64,000 bases of DNA from contig CAKZGE010000003.1 in assembly GCA_936914845.1 (NCBI GenBank), positions 434,001-498,000 of the forward strand, in the 5' to 3' direction. The stretch is from an uncultured Chloracidobacterium sp. (GTDB lineage Bacteria; Acidobacteriota; Blastocatellia; Pyrinomonadales; Pyrinomonadaceae). The notes beneath the pieces are model-generated. The model had not been told where the DNA came from. It worked only from the letters and a program-made list of their open reading frames with translations, and ran no database searches. Numbering within the stretch: the stretch's first letter is position 1; each line of letters starts with the position of its first letter. Positions 42,079-50,246 of the stretch are shown piece by piece. The translations under genes and the position numbers were made by a program.

Positions 42079-42519
42079 CTACACCGCTTCGACATTGCCT
42101 GTGATGCGACGGGATTTGAGTAAGAAGTTCGGCTTACCGCAGCCGGGAATGAACCGCCGAACGGCATAGACGATATTGCGGTCACTGAGTTTTTTGATGA
42201 TGCCGCGAACGCGGTCAGGCGTCATCCGCGTTTCTTCAACGATCTCGGTAAATGTATGGGCGGCTTGGTGTTCGATAGCGTAGAGAATCCGCTCTTCCAG
42301 TTGGTCATCGCTAAGCCGTGAGAACGACCGGATTTCATCAATGCAAGAATTTATTTGCGGCAGGAATGACGATTCAGTGGCAGTCAAAGAGCGACGAAGC
42401 TTGAGCAGCTTATCGATCACCTTCTTTCCGGCGTTATGCTCCCGGCGGGCAGGCGTCGCCGCACCGACATACATATCGGGGAAAAGCAGGATCTGTGATT
42501 GATGGCTACTAGCCCTCAT
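42079..42519 (-). CDS. winged-helix protein, unknown role
   Basis: The product is 146 residues. The C-terminal half looks like a winged helix (DQLEERILYAIEHQAAHTFTEIVEETRMTPDRVRGIIKKLSDRNIVYAVRRF): helix, turn, recognition helix, wing. It precedes the terminase genes, so a late-gene regulator is plausible but unproven. Confidence 0.6.
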   Translation of the reverse strand: MRASSHQSQILLFPDMYVGAATPARREHNAGKKVIDKLLKLRRSLTATESSFLPQINSCIDEIRSFSRLSDDQLEERILYAIEHQAAHTFTEIVEETRMTPDRVRGIIKKLSDRNIVYAVRRFIPGCGKPNFLLKSRRITGNVEAV

Positions 42520-42564
42520 AGGGGGAAAAATAAAAAAAAACTAAAATAAAAAAAAATAAATATT

Positions 42565-43098
42565 TTAAAACTTACACTCTTCTATCAGCAGATCAGCAGA
42601 CGGGTCAAATGCTTTTATGAACCGGATCTGCATGGCATTCAAATAAAGCTCAAAATCGAGTTGCTTACTCGCCACATAGAACAAGCTGATATTTTGATGC
42701 GAAGCCCACTGCGAAAAGTCGCCGGATTTTAGTTCGCGAGTGCCATCCTGATGGATGAAGGTATGGGTAGTTATATACTCGGTGACGGCATCGGCTAATT
42801 CTTTATCGTTGATGCGGCGTCCGGCGTGGTTGTAGATGGCATGGCACAGATCAGTTTCCGCGTGGTATGCGGCCATCGTAGGCATGGCAAAAAAGAATTC
42901 TTCGGCATATTTACAGGATCGCAGATAGTCCCACGTCAAAAACTGATACGAGTACTGCCGCCAGATCGGCCGGAGATATTTAATAACGCGGTCAAGGGTT
43001 GGCTTGGCTTGTTTGCTGTCGAAAATAAGCCGCAGAGATACGGGTTGCTTTTGCTTAAGCAGCCGCGATTCCGCACTCCGCCGAACTAAGCTGATCAT
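42565..43098 (-). CDS. phage protein, unknown
   Basis: The product is 177 residues, starting ISLVRRSAESRLLKQKQPVSLRL and containing WRQYSYQFLTWDYLRSCKYAEEFFFAMP and INDKELADAVTEYITTHTF. It is helical with many aromatic residues. I recognise no domain. It is translated immediately after the small gene at 43099, in the leftward early-middle region. Confidence 0.5.
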   Translation of the reverse strand: MISLVRRSAESRLLKQKQPVSLRLIFDSKQAKPTLDRVIKYLRPIWRQYSYQFLTWDYLRSCKYAEEFFFAMPTMAAYHAETDLCHAIYNHAGRRINDKELADAVTEYITTHTFIHQDGTRELKSGDFSQWASHQNISLFYVASKQLDFELYLNAMQIRFIKAFDPSADLLIEECKF

Positions 43099-43326
43099 TT
43101 ATTTCTCCTCCGATAATGACAACAAATGCCGAGGGCAAAGCCATTGATCGGTTAGGACGTCTCGAAACCAACCGGCCGCGAATAGCTTCTTTTTCCCCAT
43201 GTCTTCCATATCTGTGAGATCGATCTGATGAAATTCGGTAAACTCACCCCAGTAGTTCCATTGTCTTTTGCATTGACTATCGGAGCATCGCTTGCTCCAA
43301 CGGATCACGATTTCATTTGATAACAT
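43099..43326 (-). CDS. small zinc-binding-like protein
   Basis: The product is 75 residues with CSDSQCKRQW and, near the C-terminus, WLCPRHLLSL: three Cys and one His in a spacing that could bind zinc. Its ATG directly abuts the TAG of a 16-residue ORF with a strong ribosome site, so translation is likely coupled. Function unknown. Confidence 0.5.
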   Translation of the reverse strand: MLSNEIVIRWSKRCSDSQCKRQWNYWGEFTEFHQIDLTDMEDMGKKKLFAAGWFRDVLTDQWLCPRHLLSLSEEK

Positions 43327-43377
43327 CTATTCAGCCTCCGGCAGCGGCAGGCCGCTTACGTCGATCGTTTTACTCAT
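43327..43377 (-). CDS. 16-residue leader-like ORF
   Basis: ATG at 43377 follows GAGGAGAAAACAA (strong ribosome site) and encodes MSKTIDVSGLPLPEAE, stop TAG 43329-43327, with the next gene's ATG at 43326. The tight coupling suggests a leader peptide or the surviving start of a longer protein. IDVSGLP resembles the N-terminus of some small antitoxins. Confidence 0.4.
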   Translation of the reverse strand: MSKTIDVSGLPLPEAE

Positions 43378-44002
43378 TTGTTTTCTCCTCATCCTTTGGG
43401 ATTAGCACATACTGGGCATTCTGAAGATATGTCATCAGATACACTTCAAAGTCATTGCTGATCTTGATGCGAGCGAGGGTATGATCATCACCCGCCGCTT
43501 CCGACCACTCTACGGTTTCTTGATTTGCTTTTTGAGCTGCTTCGGCGATCTTGCGGATGTATGAGTACCGATAAACAGCGTTCCGCACCTGAACGGATGT
43601 CTCCACATCATAAGAGCCATCGCCGCCGCAGTTTCCGCAGCCATGATCATCGCCGCACATACATTCGTGCAGCCCGGTTCCTGCACATAGCTCACAAAAT
43701 TCATTTACCGGAATACCCTCCCTGGTCAGGTCGGCGACATTGATCGTTCTCGGCGGAGCGAATGGCTTATCAAAACCCGTTGCCAACGAGTAGCCGTTTA
43801 TCAGGAGCGTCGGCAGATCAAGATCGACTTCACCGGTGTAAATGCACGCGATTGCCCCATCAGTGGCTACTTGAAAACCATCAAGCTTGCAAGGGCCGGT
43901 TATCCCTGTCCGGTGGCCAAAGTCGTTCAACGGATCGCAAAACAGCTCCAAAATTTCGATTATTTGTTCTTTAATTAATTTTTTATTCACTCTCCGCCTC
44001 AC
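43370..44002 (-). CDS. protein with DnaJ-like cysteine cluster
   Basis: The product is 210 residues. The centre holds FCELCAGTGLHECMCGDDHGCGNCGGDGSYD, with CxxCxGxG repeats like the zinc domain of DnaJ. The flanks (ITGPCKLDGFQVATDGAIACIYTGEVDLDLPTLLINGY) are unrecognised. It overlaps the tetrapeptide-repeat gene by 4 bases and belongs to a cassette with a J-domain protein (46168) and a vWA protein (45543), so a chaperone-like or protein-handling role is possible. Confidence 0.55.
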   Translation of the reverse strand: MRRRVNKKLIKEQIIEILELFCDPLNDFGHRTGITGPCKLDGFQVATDGAIACIYTGEVDLDLPTLLINGYSLATGFDKPFAPPRTINVADLTREGIPVNEFCELCAGTGLHECMCGDDHGCGNCGGDGSYDVETSVQVRNAVYRYSYIRKIAEAAQKANQETVEWSEAAGDDHTLARIKISNDFEVYLMTYLQNAQYVLIPKDEEKTNE

Positions 44003-45192
44003 CCCGCGTTTTGCGGCAAAAGCCCTTGAAATATCTCCGCAGGAACTCCGAACGCGGCGGCTTGACAGTGCATCGCGTATGGCGTCTTTTCGGCTACGTC
44101 CGGCGGAACTGCTTCAATGAATTCTCGTCCTGTGGGACAATCCATTCGCAGGAAATACGCCTTTTTGTGTCCGCAATATTTGTTAAACTCAGTGTTCTGG
44201 AGTAGATAAAGATCTCCGTGCTGGGGATGCGAATCTATCATCTCCGCACCGGAAGCGATGATCGCCTTGCCGTTATAGCTGACCGCGACGGCCCTCTGAT
44301 CGGCATTTTCTATCGCGAACAGCTCGGTTAGGGTCATCGTTTGGGACACGACCTTTTCCCAGAGGTCTTTTTTAAATACCACCCCGTCCAGAGCGTATAA
44401 TCCCCATCCGTCCGGGTATTCAATGGCCATCTTCTGATCGGATGATAATTGACCTTCATGGTTGCGTCTGATGGCGACAGGACGTTCACAGACCATCACA
44501 AAAATCCGGTTGGGCCAGATGTAGTTCACCGATTCGCAGATATCACGATAGGCGGCTGCCCTTTCTTGGATATCTTGGGATAGCTTAAGTCCGCAGACCT
44601 CGGTAAAAAAACTTACAAAAGCGGGAGAGCCCCACCAGCCGCATACCCAAAACTGTCCGCCCAGCCAACTGTGCCACGATAGCCCTTTAGTGCGAACAGC
44701 ACCGCTAACAGCATCGCCAACAGTACGGCCAACAGTACGGCCAACAGCACCGCCAACAACACCATCAACAGCACCGTGAACAGCATCGCCAACAGCATCG
44801 TCAACAGCACCGTCAACGGCATCACTAACAGCACCGCGAACAGCATCGTCAATAGCACCGCTAACAGCATCGTGAACAGCACCGTGAACAGCATCGTCAA
44901 CAGCATCGCCAACAGCACCGCCAACGGCATCGTAAACAGCACCGCCAACAGCATCGCCACCCAATATACGTCGGGCGGCCGCCGTCGCGAAGGCCCCAAC
45001 TATTGGCGACGGGACTCTGATAATCTTTTCAGGGAACGGGATGCCAGCTTTTTCGTAGGCGACCCGTATCCCGCGATCAAACCTCTCCCAGTCGGCCTCG
45101 CCTGTGCGAAGCCCGATCTCGATCCACTTATCACGCCACTCGGGCAATCTCGCTTTCTGCGCGTCGGTTAGTTTTGTTATTTTCTTCGTCAT
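43999..45192 (-). CDS. protein with long AV-tetrapeptide repeat, DUF6745-like
   Basis: The product is 397 residues. The start (KLTDAQKARLPEWRDKWIEIGLRTGEADWERFDRGIRVAYEKAGIPFP) resembles DUF6745-type proteins. About residues 78-166 are four-residue repeats of type xxAV (e.g. GDAVDDAVHGAVHDAV), encoded by about 22 tandem 12-bp units. The C-terminal part (YPDGWGLYALDGVVFKKDLWEKVV, DSHPQHGDLYLLQNTEFNKYCGHKK) is compact. It ends a three-gene block with the HH protein and the vWA protein. Function unknown. Confidence 0.6.
   Translation of the reverse strand: MTKKITKLTDAQKARLPEWRDKWIEIGLRTGEADWERFDRGIRVAYEKAGIPFPEKIIRVPSPIVGAFATAAARRILGGDAVGGAVYDAVGGAVGDAVDDAVHGAVHDAVSGAIDDAVRGAVSDAVDGAVDDAVGDAVHGAVDGVVGGAVGRTVGRTVGDAVSGAVRTKGLSWHSWLGGQFWVCGWWGSPAFVSFFTEVCGLKLSQDIQERAAAYRDICESVNYIWPNRIFVMVCERPVAIRRNHEGQLSSDQKMAIEYPDGWGLYALDGVVFKKDLWEKVVSQTMTLTELFAIENADQRAVAVSYNGKAIIASGAEMIDSHPQHGDLYLLQNTEFNKYCGHKKAYFLRMDCPTGREFIEAVPPDVAEKTPYAMHCQAAAFGVPAEIFQGLLPQNAG
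44693..44960 (-). repeat. 12-bp tandem repeat array inside a coding region
   Basis: About 22 degenerate copies of AACAGCACCGCC-like units (plus strand) run without frame change and encode the xxAV tetrapeptides. Unit-length change would keep the reading frame, so copy number could vary between strains. Confidence 0.85.
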
Positions 45193-45537
45193 TTAGTCCC
45201 TTACCTCCCGTTTAACGTTAGCCAGATAATCGAACTCGGTCTTTTTGTGGATGCGGTAGATGCCGTCCACAAGCGGCTTCGTTTCGTGGGCTTGGAACGG
45301 TTTTTTATGCTCGACGCGTCCAGCTCCGGCTATCCGCAGAAACGATTCATTCAAGCCGCCCACGCTGAATATTTCAACGGATTCGGCCACGGCTGTATGA
45401 TGGTGGCCGGTTTCACTATGACCGACGATATAGCTGTCGCCTGTAAAGGTTTTGACCGCTCCTTTCGGCAAATCGGCTACTGGTTCAAAATACAATTCGC
45501 CATGGCGAACTGCCGTCGTGTAATCTGTGTTTTTCAT
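45193..45537 (-). CDS. small His-rich protein, unknown
   Basis: The product is 114 residues: AVRHGELYFEPVADLPKGA, TFTGDSYIVGHSETGHHHTAVAES, and DGIYRIHKKTEFDYL. The HSETGHHH cluster in a beta-rich frame suggests a metal-binding cupin-like fold, though a full cupin motif is not present. It abuts the AV-repeat protein (start one base after this stop) and follows the vWA protein, so the three are probably one functional cassette. Confidence 0.55.
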   Translation of the reverse strand: MKNTDYTTAVRHGELYFEPVADLPKGAVKTFTGDSYIVGHSETGHHHTAVAESVEIFSVGGLNESFLRIAGAGRVEHKKPFQAHETKPLVDGIYRIHKKTEFDYLANVKREVRD

Positions 45538-45542
45538 AGTTT

Positions 45543-46109
45543 TTAAGCTCCGATTAGTCGCGTTATGTTGTCTGAAAGTTTATTTAAATCTCTGGTGGCG
45601 TTAGTGATCGATATCCCTCCGGTGGCGGCTGATAGGCTTCGCAGAAATTGACGGCCCGGCCCGTCTTCGCTTCCCACATAGATCGTGTCGATCTTGGATG
45701 TGAAGGTTTTCGCAATCTTGAGGGTATCGGCTTCGCTGTCCGGTTCACCATCTGAAATGAGGATCATGCGAATGCCGCAGCCGTCCGCCATTTTCAGCAT
45801 TCTCAGAGCCGCCGCCATGTCGGTCGTGGTTTGAATGCCGGAAGGCATTCCACCCGGACAGAATTCGGCTTTATGGCTGAAAGTGCAGACGCCGACATCA
45901 CCCGGATTAGCGGCTTGAAGTTGCTGAAGTTGGTCACAGGCGATGTCGTAGCGGCGTTTTTCACAGCCCGGCACGACCGCTGCCATCGAGCCGGAAACGT
46001 CCATCATCACCAGCACTTTGACGCTTAAGAATCCAGCGGCTAAGCTGTTGCCGTTCTTTTTTGCTACTGCGGCCAGTGAGCCGGCCACCATCGAAGTTTG
46101 TTTTGCCAT
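45543..46109 (-). CDS. von Willebrand factor A domain protein
   Basis: The product is 188 residues, nearly all a vWA domain. The metal-ion-dependent adhesion site is intact: DVSGSM (residues 37-42), a Thr in TTTDMAAALRML, and LISDGEPDSEAD. Intracellular vWA proteins often act with AAA or chaperone partners; here the neighbours are a J-domain protein and the AV-repeat cassette. No MoxR ATPase is present in the phage. Confidence 0.85.
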   Translation of the reverse strand: MAKQTSMVAGSLAAVAKKNGNSLAAGFLSVKVLVMMDVSGSMAAVVPGCEKRRYDIACDQLQQLQAANPGDVGVCTFSHKAEFCPGGMPSGIQTTTDMAAALRMLKMADGCGIRMILISDGEPDSEADTLKIAKTFTSKIDTIYVGSEDGPGRQFLRSLSAATGGISITNATRDLNKLSDNITRLIGA

Positions 46110-46167
46110 TTTTTTAGTTCTCTCTTTAGTTTTTTTTCTCTATTTATTTTTTATTTTTATATTTCCC

Positions 46168-47031
46168 CTAGAGCCACGCGGTGGTGAATTCCGATCCCAC
46201 CCAAAAGCTGGTCATCGTGCGGCCCTGCTCGTCTACAATGTCGTTCCACTCTAAGATCTCTTCGACCACTAAGATCCCTATTTCACGATAGCCGCGGACT
46301 TTCAGCTTTCCGCATCGCAGCAACGGTATAAAGGTTGAATAGGTGCTAGTGGTATAAAGCTGTTTTTTCGGCATAAGAGCCTCGAAAGCCAGTCCGGCGT
46401 TATAGCGGTTCCGGCTGATCGGATCGCTGAGAATTTCGTAAGCTTCTTTTCCTGCCTCAAACATTTCGCGGGCATTCGGTTCGCGGCACACGTCGGGATG
46501 CCATTGGCGGGCTGCCCGACGGTAAGCGGTTTTGATATCGCCGGGCAGGCAGCTTTGTTCGAGGCCCAGCACTGCATAGTAGGTTTGCGGCACACCGCAG
46601 GCGGCCTCCTCCCGCTCTGCTTGCTTAAACCACCGCCGGAGGACGTTTTCCGGGATACGGACGCACCACTCGCCATTTACATGCACGGAAGCGGCCTCAG
46701 CCCGGCAATTCGCGATGTAGTCAGCCTGAAACTCGTATATCTCGATAGTCGGCTGGTCGCTTTTCACTGACGGCATTATCGGAGTGGCTCCGTAGTGCTT
46801 TGTGATAAGATCGCGGATAGTGTCACAGTAGGCACGGCTGACAAGCCACGCTTTCGATGACCGGTCCCAGCGACGGGCGACGGCAGGCACTCCGGCTTTC
46901 AGCTCAAAAACGAAGTTTTGGTTGTAAGGCGTGATCACTTTTAAGCCGCCATTTTCGGCAGTGACCTTGATATGATTTTGGAGGTTCGGAGTGGCTGTCG
47001 CGGCACCCGGAAAACAAGTAAAAATCGCCAT
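46168..47031 (-). CDS. J-domain protein with N-terminal HARP-like region
   Basis: The product is 287 residues. The N-terminal segment (GLKVITPYNQNFVFELKAGVPAVARRWDRSSKAWLV, about 29-65) resembles HARP-like repeats that bind forked DNA in some helicases. Residues about 150-208 are a J domain with the key HPD at 178-180 (RRAARQWHPDV), which would recruit the host DnaK. The last 70 residues are beta-rich. It could link host chaperones to phage replication. The gene directly follows the primase-helicase and a hairpin repeat. Confidence 0.72.
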   Translation of the reverse strand: MAIFTCFPGAATATPNLQNHIKVTAENGGLKVITPYNQNFVFELKAGVPAVARRWDRSSKAWLVSRAYCDTIRDLITKHYGATPIMPSVKSDQPTIEIYEFQADYIANCRAEAASVHVNGEWCVRIPENVLRRWFKQAEREEAACGVPQTYYAVLGLEQSCLPGDIKTAYRRAARQWHPDVCREPNAREMFEAGKEAYEILSDPISRNRYNAGLAFEALMPKKQLYTTSTYSTFIPLLRCGKLKVRGYREIGILVVEEILEWNDIVDEQGRTMTSFWVGSEFTTAWL

Positions 47032-47041
47032 TTTGATAATT

Positions 47042-47123
47042 TCCTGTAAAGTGTTGAAAATAAAAGGAAAAGTCGAGAAAGTGTAAAAGTGAATATCTAT
47101 ATAGGGAATTCACTTTTACACTT
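47042..47123 (-). repeat. long hairpin repeat, copy 3 (inverted, core only)
   Basis: The 82-bp core matches copies 1 and 2 but in the opposite orientation. The inverted repeat is 47079-47094 with 47108-47123, 16 bp perfect. It fills the gap between the primase-helicase gene and the J-domain gene. Confidence 0.8.
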
Positions 47124-47127
47124 CGCT

Positions 47128-49050
47128 TCAATCCTCATCTTTTTCGTAGTAATTTGAAGCCGTTTTTTGATTAGATTTCCCGCAGTATTCACCATGCTTT
47201 GGGCGATCAATGTAGCCGTCTTTATACAGCTCACTCAATGCTTTTTTAATCGAATCCGGCGTAAATTGATTTTCAAATTCATCAATAACTTGAGCGGTTG
47301 TCTTTTTATCCGGATACTGCACGGCCTGCATATACCGGCGGACCGCCTGATATGCGGTCTGCTTTGGCGGAGCCGGTGCGATAGTGGTGTGGTGAAACCA
47401 ACGATCAGCCTCAAGCGTAAAAACCTCGCTATAGTTCTGTCCGCCGTCTGTCTTCCGCTTCGCGCACTCTACGGTTACAGGCTCGCCTTTACTGACATCG
47501 CCTTTCATATTGATGACCGTGCGAGAAAGGGCTTGTAGTGCCGATGCTCCGCGTCCGGCGTGAACTCCGGCTTGCTCAACCTCATTAGCTTTCAGCTTTC
47601 CGTAGTGGTGGGCGAACAGAAAGCAGCAGTCGCCGCGATACGCCATTTTTAGTAGCGGCTTGATGACTTTTTTGGTGACTTCGGCGTTCGAGTTCTCGTC
47701 GTTCAGGTCATATGCCGCCGAAACGTTATCAACGACCACAAACTCGACATTATTTTCACGAATCAGCTCATTAGCCCATTTTTCATTAGTATTAAACTGA
47801 AAAAGCTCCCCGCCCATCAGCCCTTTCGGGATCACGATCAGGTTCTTTTTGACATTCTCGATCTCGGCGGCGGTTAGCGAATCGTCCATGATTTTTAGGT
47901 CTCGCTGCACATCCTGGGCGTCGTTCTCGAAGTCGAAATACGCTATCTTTATTGGCCTTGCCCCATCGTAAAAAGGCATAAAAGGACGTCCAGCCGCCAT
48001 ACACAACGCCACATTTCTCAGCAATGTCGTTTTTCCGGCGTTCGTGGCAGCCTGAATAATGGCGATATCACGTTTTCCAATGTGAAATGCCAAAATCTCT
48101 TTTTCTTCAAACTCCATTTCGCGAAATTGCGAGTAAATATATGGCCGGAGCGTATTTTCATAATCGTCGGCATCGTTATCGGTCGCTGTAGCAATTGGCT
48201 TATCCGTCCGATATCGCCCGACACTTCGAGCGATATTTTGAACTTCATCGTCGGTCAACGGCGGCTGACAGACGCGGGTGTTGACGGAGCGTAACGCTAC
48301 GAATATGTCAGCCTCGACCAGTCCGGCACGGCGGAGTGTTCCGGCGATCTGTGTCAACGTGTTATTGCGACTTCCCGGATCTACGATATCCGGAACTACA
48401 AATTGAGGTTCACCCGGCGGCGGCACGATGAAAGGCGAACTGCCAGCAGCACTCCCGTTTTTTTGGCTGCCATTCGTGCTTTTTGGAGCATTTAAGATGG
48501 CAGCCCACGCCGACGGCAGATCAAGCGGCTGCGTGATATCGTTGGCAAATTCATAGTGATTTCCGGAAATATGCTTCGATGGCGGAGCGATCACATAACC
48601 GCCTTCGCCGCGAGTGTCGATCGCTTTTCCCAACCGATTACTGGAATTTTTCATTCCGGCAGAATCGCGATAGTAGTAATGCAAACCGCTTCCGGTTTTA
48701 ACTTTCGGCGTGGTGAAGGCGAGAGCGTCCACGCCATCCACGTAGAGGTCTTTAGCGTCGCCGCCTTTACCCTGATCAATATCGACCACATACAGCCCAC
48801 CGCTGACCGGCCCGGTCGCGATAGCGATATTCGGCGGATTCGGCACATCGAACCACGCGGATATCTGGGCTTCATCGCGTGTAGCGTCTTTCACGCCGTG
48901 GCTGGTCATCGGATGCTTGCCAGGCGAACCGCAGTCCGGCTTTCCGCAAGTGCAGGCTCCGGCATCGGTGATGCTGTGGCACGGGAAAACCGCGAAGCCC
49001 TGCTCGGCGTAGGCAATAGCGTATTGATATATCGAAAGCTGAGATTGCAT
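47128..49050 (-). CDS. primase-polymerase / RepA-type helicase replication protein
   Basis: The product is 640 residues. The N-terminal AEP prim-pol domain (about 5-190) has the D-x-D metal site VVDIDQG (D90, D92) and GSGLHYYYRDS. A PriCT-like helical segment follows (NNTLTQIAGTLRRAGLVEADIF). The RecA-like helicase has Walker A QAATNAGKTT (about 333-342), Walker B EFVVVDN, and HHYGKLK. A C-terminal winged helix ends the protein. One polypeptide can thus prime and unwind DNA at the phage origin. Confidence 0.92.
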   Translation of the reverse strand: MQSQLSIYQYAIAYAEQGFAVFPCHSITDAGACTCGKPDCGSPGKHPMTSHGVKDATRDEAQISAWFDVPNPPNIAIATGPVSGGLYVVDIDQGKGGDAKDLYVDGVDALAFTTPKVKTGSGLHYYYRDSAGMKNSSNRLGKAIDTRGEGGYVIAPPSKHISGNHYEFANDITQPLDLPSAWAAILNAPKSTNGSQKNGSAAGSSPFIVPPPGEPQFVVPDIVDPGSRNNTLTQIAGTLRRAGLVEADIFVALRSVNTRVCQPPLTDDEVQNIARSVGRYRTDKPIATATDNDADDYENTLRPYIYSQFREMEFEEKEILAFHIGKRDIAIIQAATNAGKTTLLRNVALCMAAGRPFMPFYDGARPIKIAYFDFENDAQDVQRDLKIMDDSLTAAEIENVKKNLIVIPKGLMGGELFQFNTNEKWANELIRENNVEFVVVDNVSAAYDLNDENSNAEVTKKVIKPLLKMAYRGDCCFLFAHHYGKLKANEVEQAGVHAGRGASALQALSRTVINMKGDVSKGEPVTVECAKRKTDGGQNYSEVFTLEADRWFHHTTIAPAPPKQTAYQAVRRYMQAVQYPDKKTTAQVIDEFENQFTPDSIKKALSELYKDGYIDRPKHGEYCGKSNQKTASNYYEKDED

Positions 49051-49132
49051 AGTTTTTTAAGATTTTGATCGCTCAATTTGCGGCCCTGTGACAGGATTCA
49101 AGGCCGCACCGTTCAACGGTCAAAATCACCTT

Positions 49133-49723
49133 TTAGAACGGAATGTCACCGGCAGCGTTCGGTGTCGGCACGGCCGCAGCAACCGGCTGCGGAGTGGCAG
49201 CGGCTTGAGCAGTAGCCCCCACCGGAGCAGCTTTGGCGGCATCAGCAGACGGCTGCTTTTTCTGATAGTGCTCGTCGGTGGTTATCTCCGGCATCCCTTC
49301 CATCAGCGGCATGATGCTCCCGATGTTGGCATAGGTTTTATCGCCGGATTGCGTGTGAATGACTTGGATCAGGGCGTTGCGTCCGGTCAGGTCAACGTCC
49401 ACGCCGGGCGGGCGAAGCTCTTCCGGTGTCAGGTCGTGCCCCCGCCATTGGGTCAGGAAGGCCCGCAGGTTGGACTTTTCCGATAAGATGAGGTTTAGCT
49501 TTTTGGTTCTGATCTCATACCGCTTACCGGTTTCCGCGTCTGCTTTGTTAAGCTGAAAGTGGTATTGGATCTCGTGCACCGTGCGAGTCTCTTTCACTCC
49601 GGTTTGCTGGTTCGTGTACTCCCGGTCAGAAAAACCAAGATCAACGACCTCAGCACATACGGCTTGATACTGCCCGGCAGGGGCTTTGGAAAAACTCTCT
49701 TTGACTTCGACATTGATTGCCAT
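49133..49723 (-). CDS. single-stranded DNA-binding protein (phage SSB-like)
   Basis: The product is 196 residues. The beta-rich core (GQYQAVCAEVVDLGFSDREYTNQQTG, RTVHEIQYHFQLNKADAETGKRYEIR) resembles phage ssDNA-binding proteins of the DUF669 type. An Ala/Pro/Thr-rich linker leads to a terminal DIPF, the classic SSB tip that recruits replication partners. AAGGAG lies upstream of the ATG. The 5' side is the structured RNA region. Confidence 0.78.
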   Translation of the reverse strand: MAINVEVKESFSKAPAGQYQAVCAEVVDLGFSDREYTNQQTGVKETRTVHEIQYHFQLNKADAETGKRYEIRTKKLNLILSEKSNLRAFLTQWRGHDLTPEELRPPGVDVDLTGRNALIQVIHTQSGDKTYANIGSIMPLMEGMPEITTDEHYQKKQPSADAAKAAPVGATAQAAATPQPVAAAVPTPNAAGDIPF

Positions 49724-49756
49724 AATTAAAAAAACTCCTTTTTTACTTTTTGTATC

Positions 49757-50232
49757 TGAGCGTTATCTGCATTTTGCGTTTATCTGCTCAAGCGAAGCGG
49801 TTTTGACTGATTGCAGCCGGGCTGCTCCTTTCCCGGCCGGAGGATACCAAACCGCCTCGATTCAACAGATAAAAAGGTTCGATAGCAGAGCGAAAAGTTT
49901 TGTGGTTATTTATTTTATCTTGAACATTTCCACTGTTCCGGCCCGATCTCCTTATCGGGCAGTGTTAGTGTTGTGTCGCCGTGTCGAATTCCGGCGGCGA
50001 CGTTTCCGGCACTCTGCTATCGAATCTGGCGGCGTCTCAAGACTGTGGAAGGGCCGTTACAGCCACTATCGACTGGCGGGCAAGCTTTCCTTGCTCATTC
50101 TGCCTACGGTTCCCGGTCTGGGAGACGCCATAAGTTGTTAAAGATCGTGTTTTTGGCCGGCGGGTGTGAATACGAACTGCAAGGGACGCTTCACGAACTC
50201 AGGTTATCTAAAGGCCCGGGTTATACCCGCCG
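49757..50232 (-). ncRNA. large structured RNA candidate (476 nt)
   Basis: No credible gene lies here, but successive long-range perfect stems do. They are: TGAGC/GCTCA (49757, 49786); GCGGTTT/AAACCGC (49797, 49849) enclosing GCCGGG/CCCGGC (49816, 49832); a 13-bp stem 49878-49890 with 50012-50024 enclosing GCCCGAT/ATCGGGC (49941, 49954) and GTCGCC/GGCGAC (49975, 49996); GGCGTCTC/GAGACGCC (50031, 50122) enclosing GCCA/TGGC and GCAAG/CTTGC; and CGGCGGGT/ACCCGCCG (50158, 50225) enclosing GTGAA/TTCAC. Minus orientation is preferred because the loops become purine-rich (AAGGAG twice, GAAAG) and it would be the 5' leader of the SSB operon. It may instead be an origin structure. Confidence 0.6.
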
Positions 50233-50246
50233 ATATCTATGAATTT

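Noticed and set aside
44693..44960. CRISPR array
   Set aside because: Units are 12 bp, contiguous and coding, with no spacers and no cas genes.
44613..45171. Long open frames on both strands across the AV-repeat region (leucine/valine-rich and Asn/Ser-rich proteins)
   Set aside because: They arise because a 12-bp tandem repeat keeps all frames open. Only the minus-strand xxAV frame has conserved non-repeat flanks and fits the operon.
49686..50141. Rightward 151-residue ORF across the structured RNA region
   Set aside because: It begins inside the SSB gene, has no ribosome site and low-complexity composition. The paired stems explain the sequence better.
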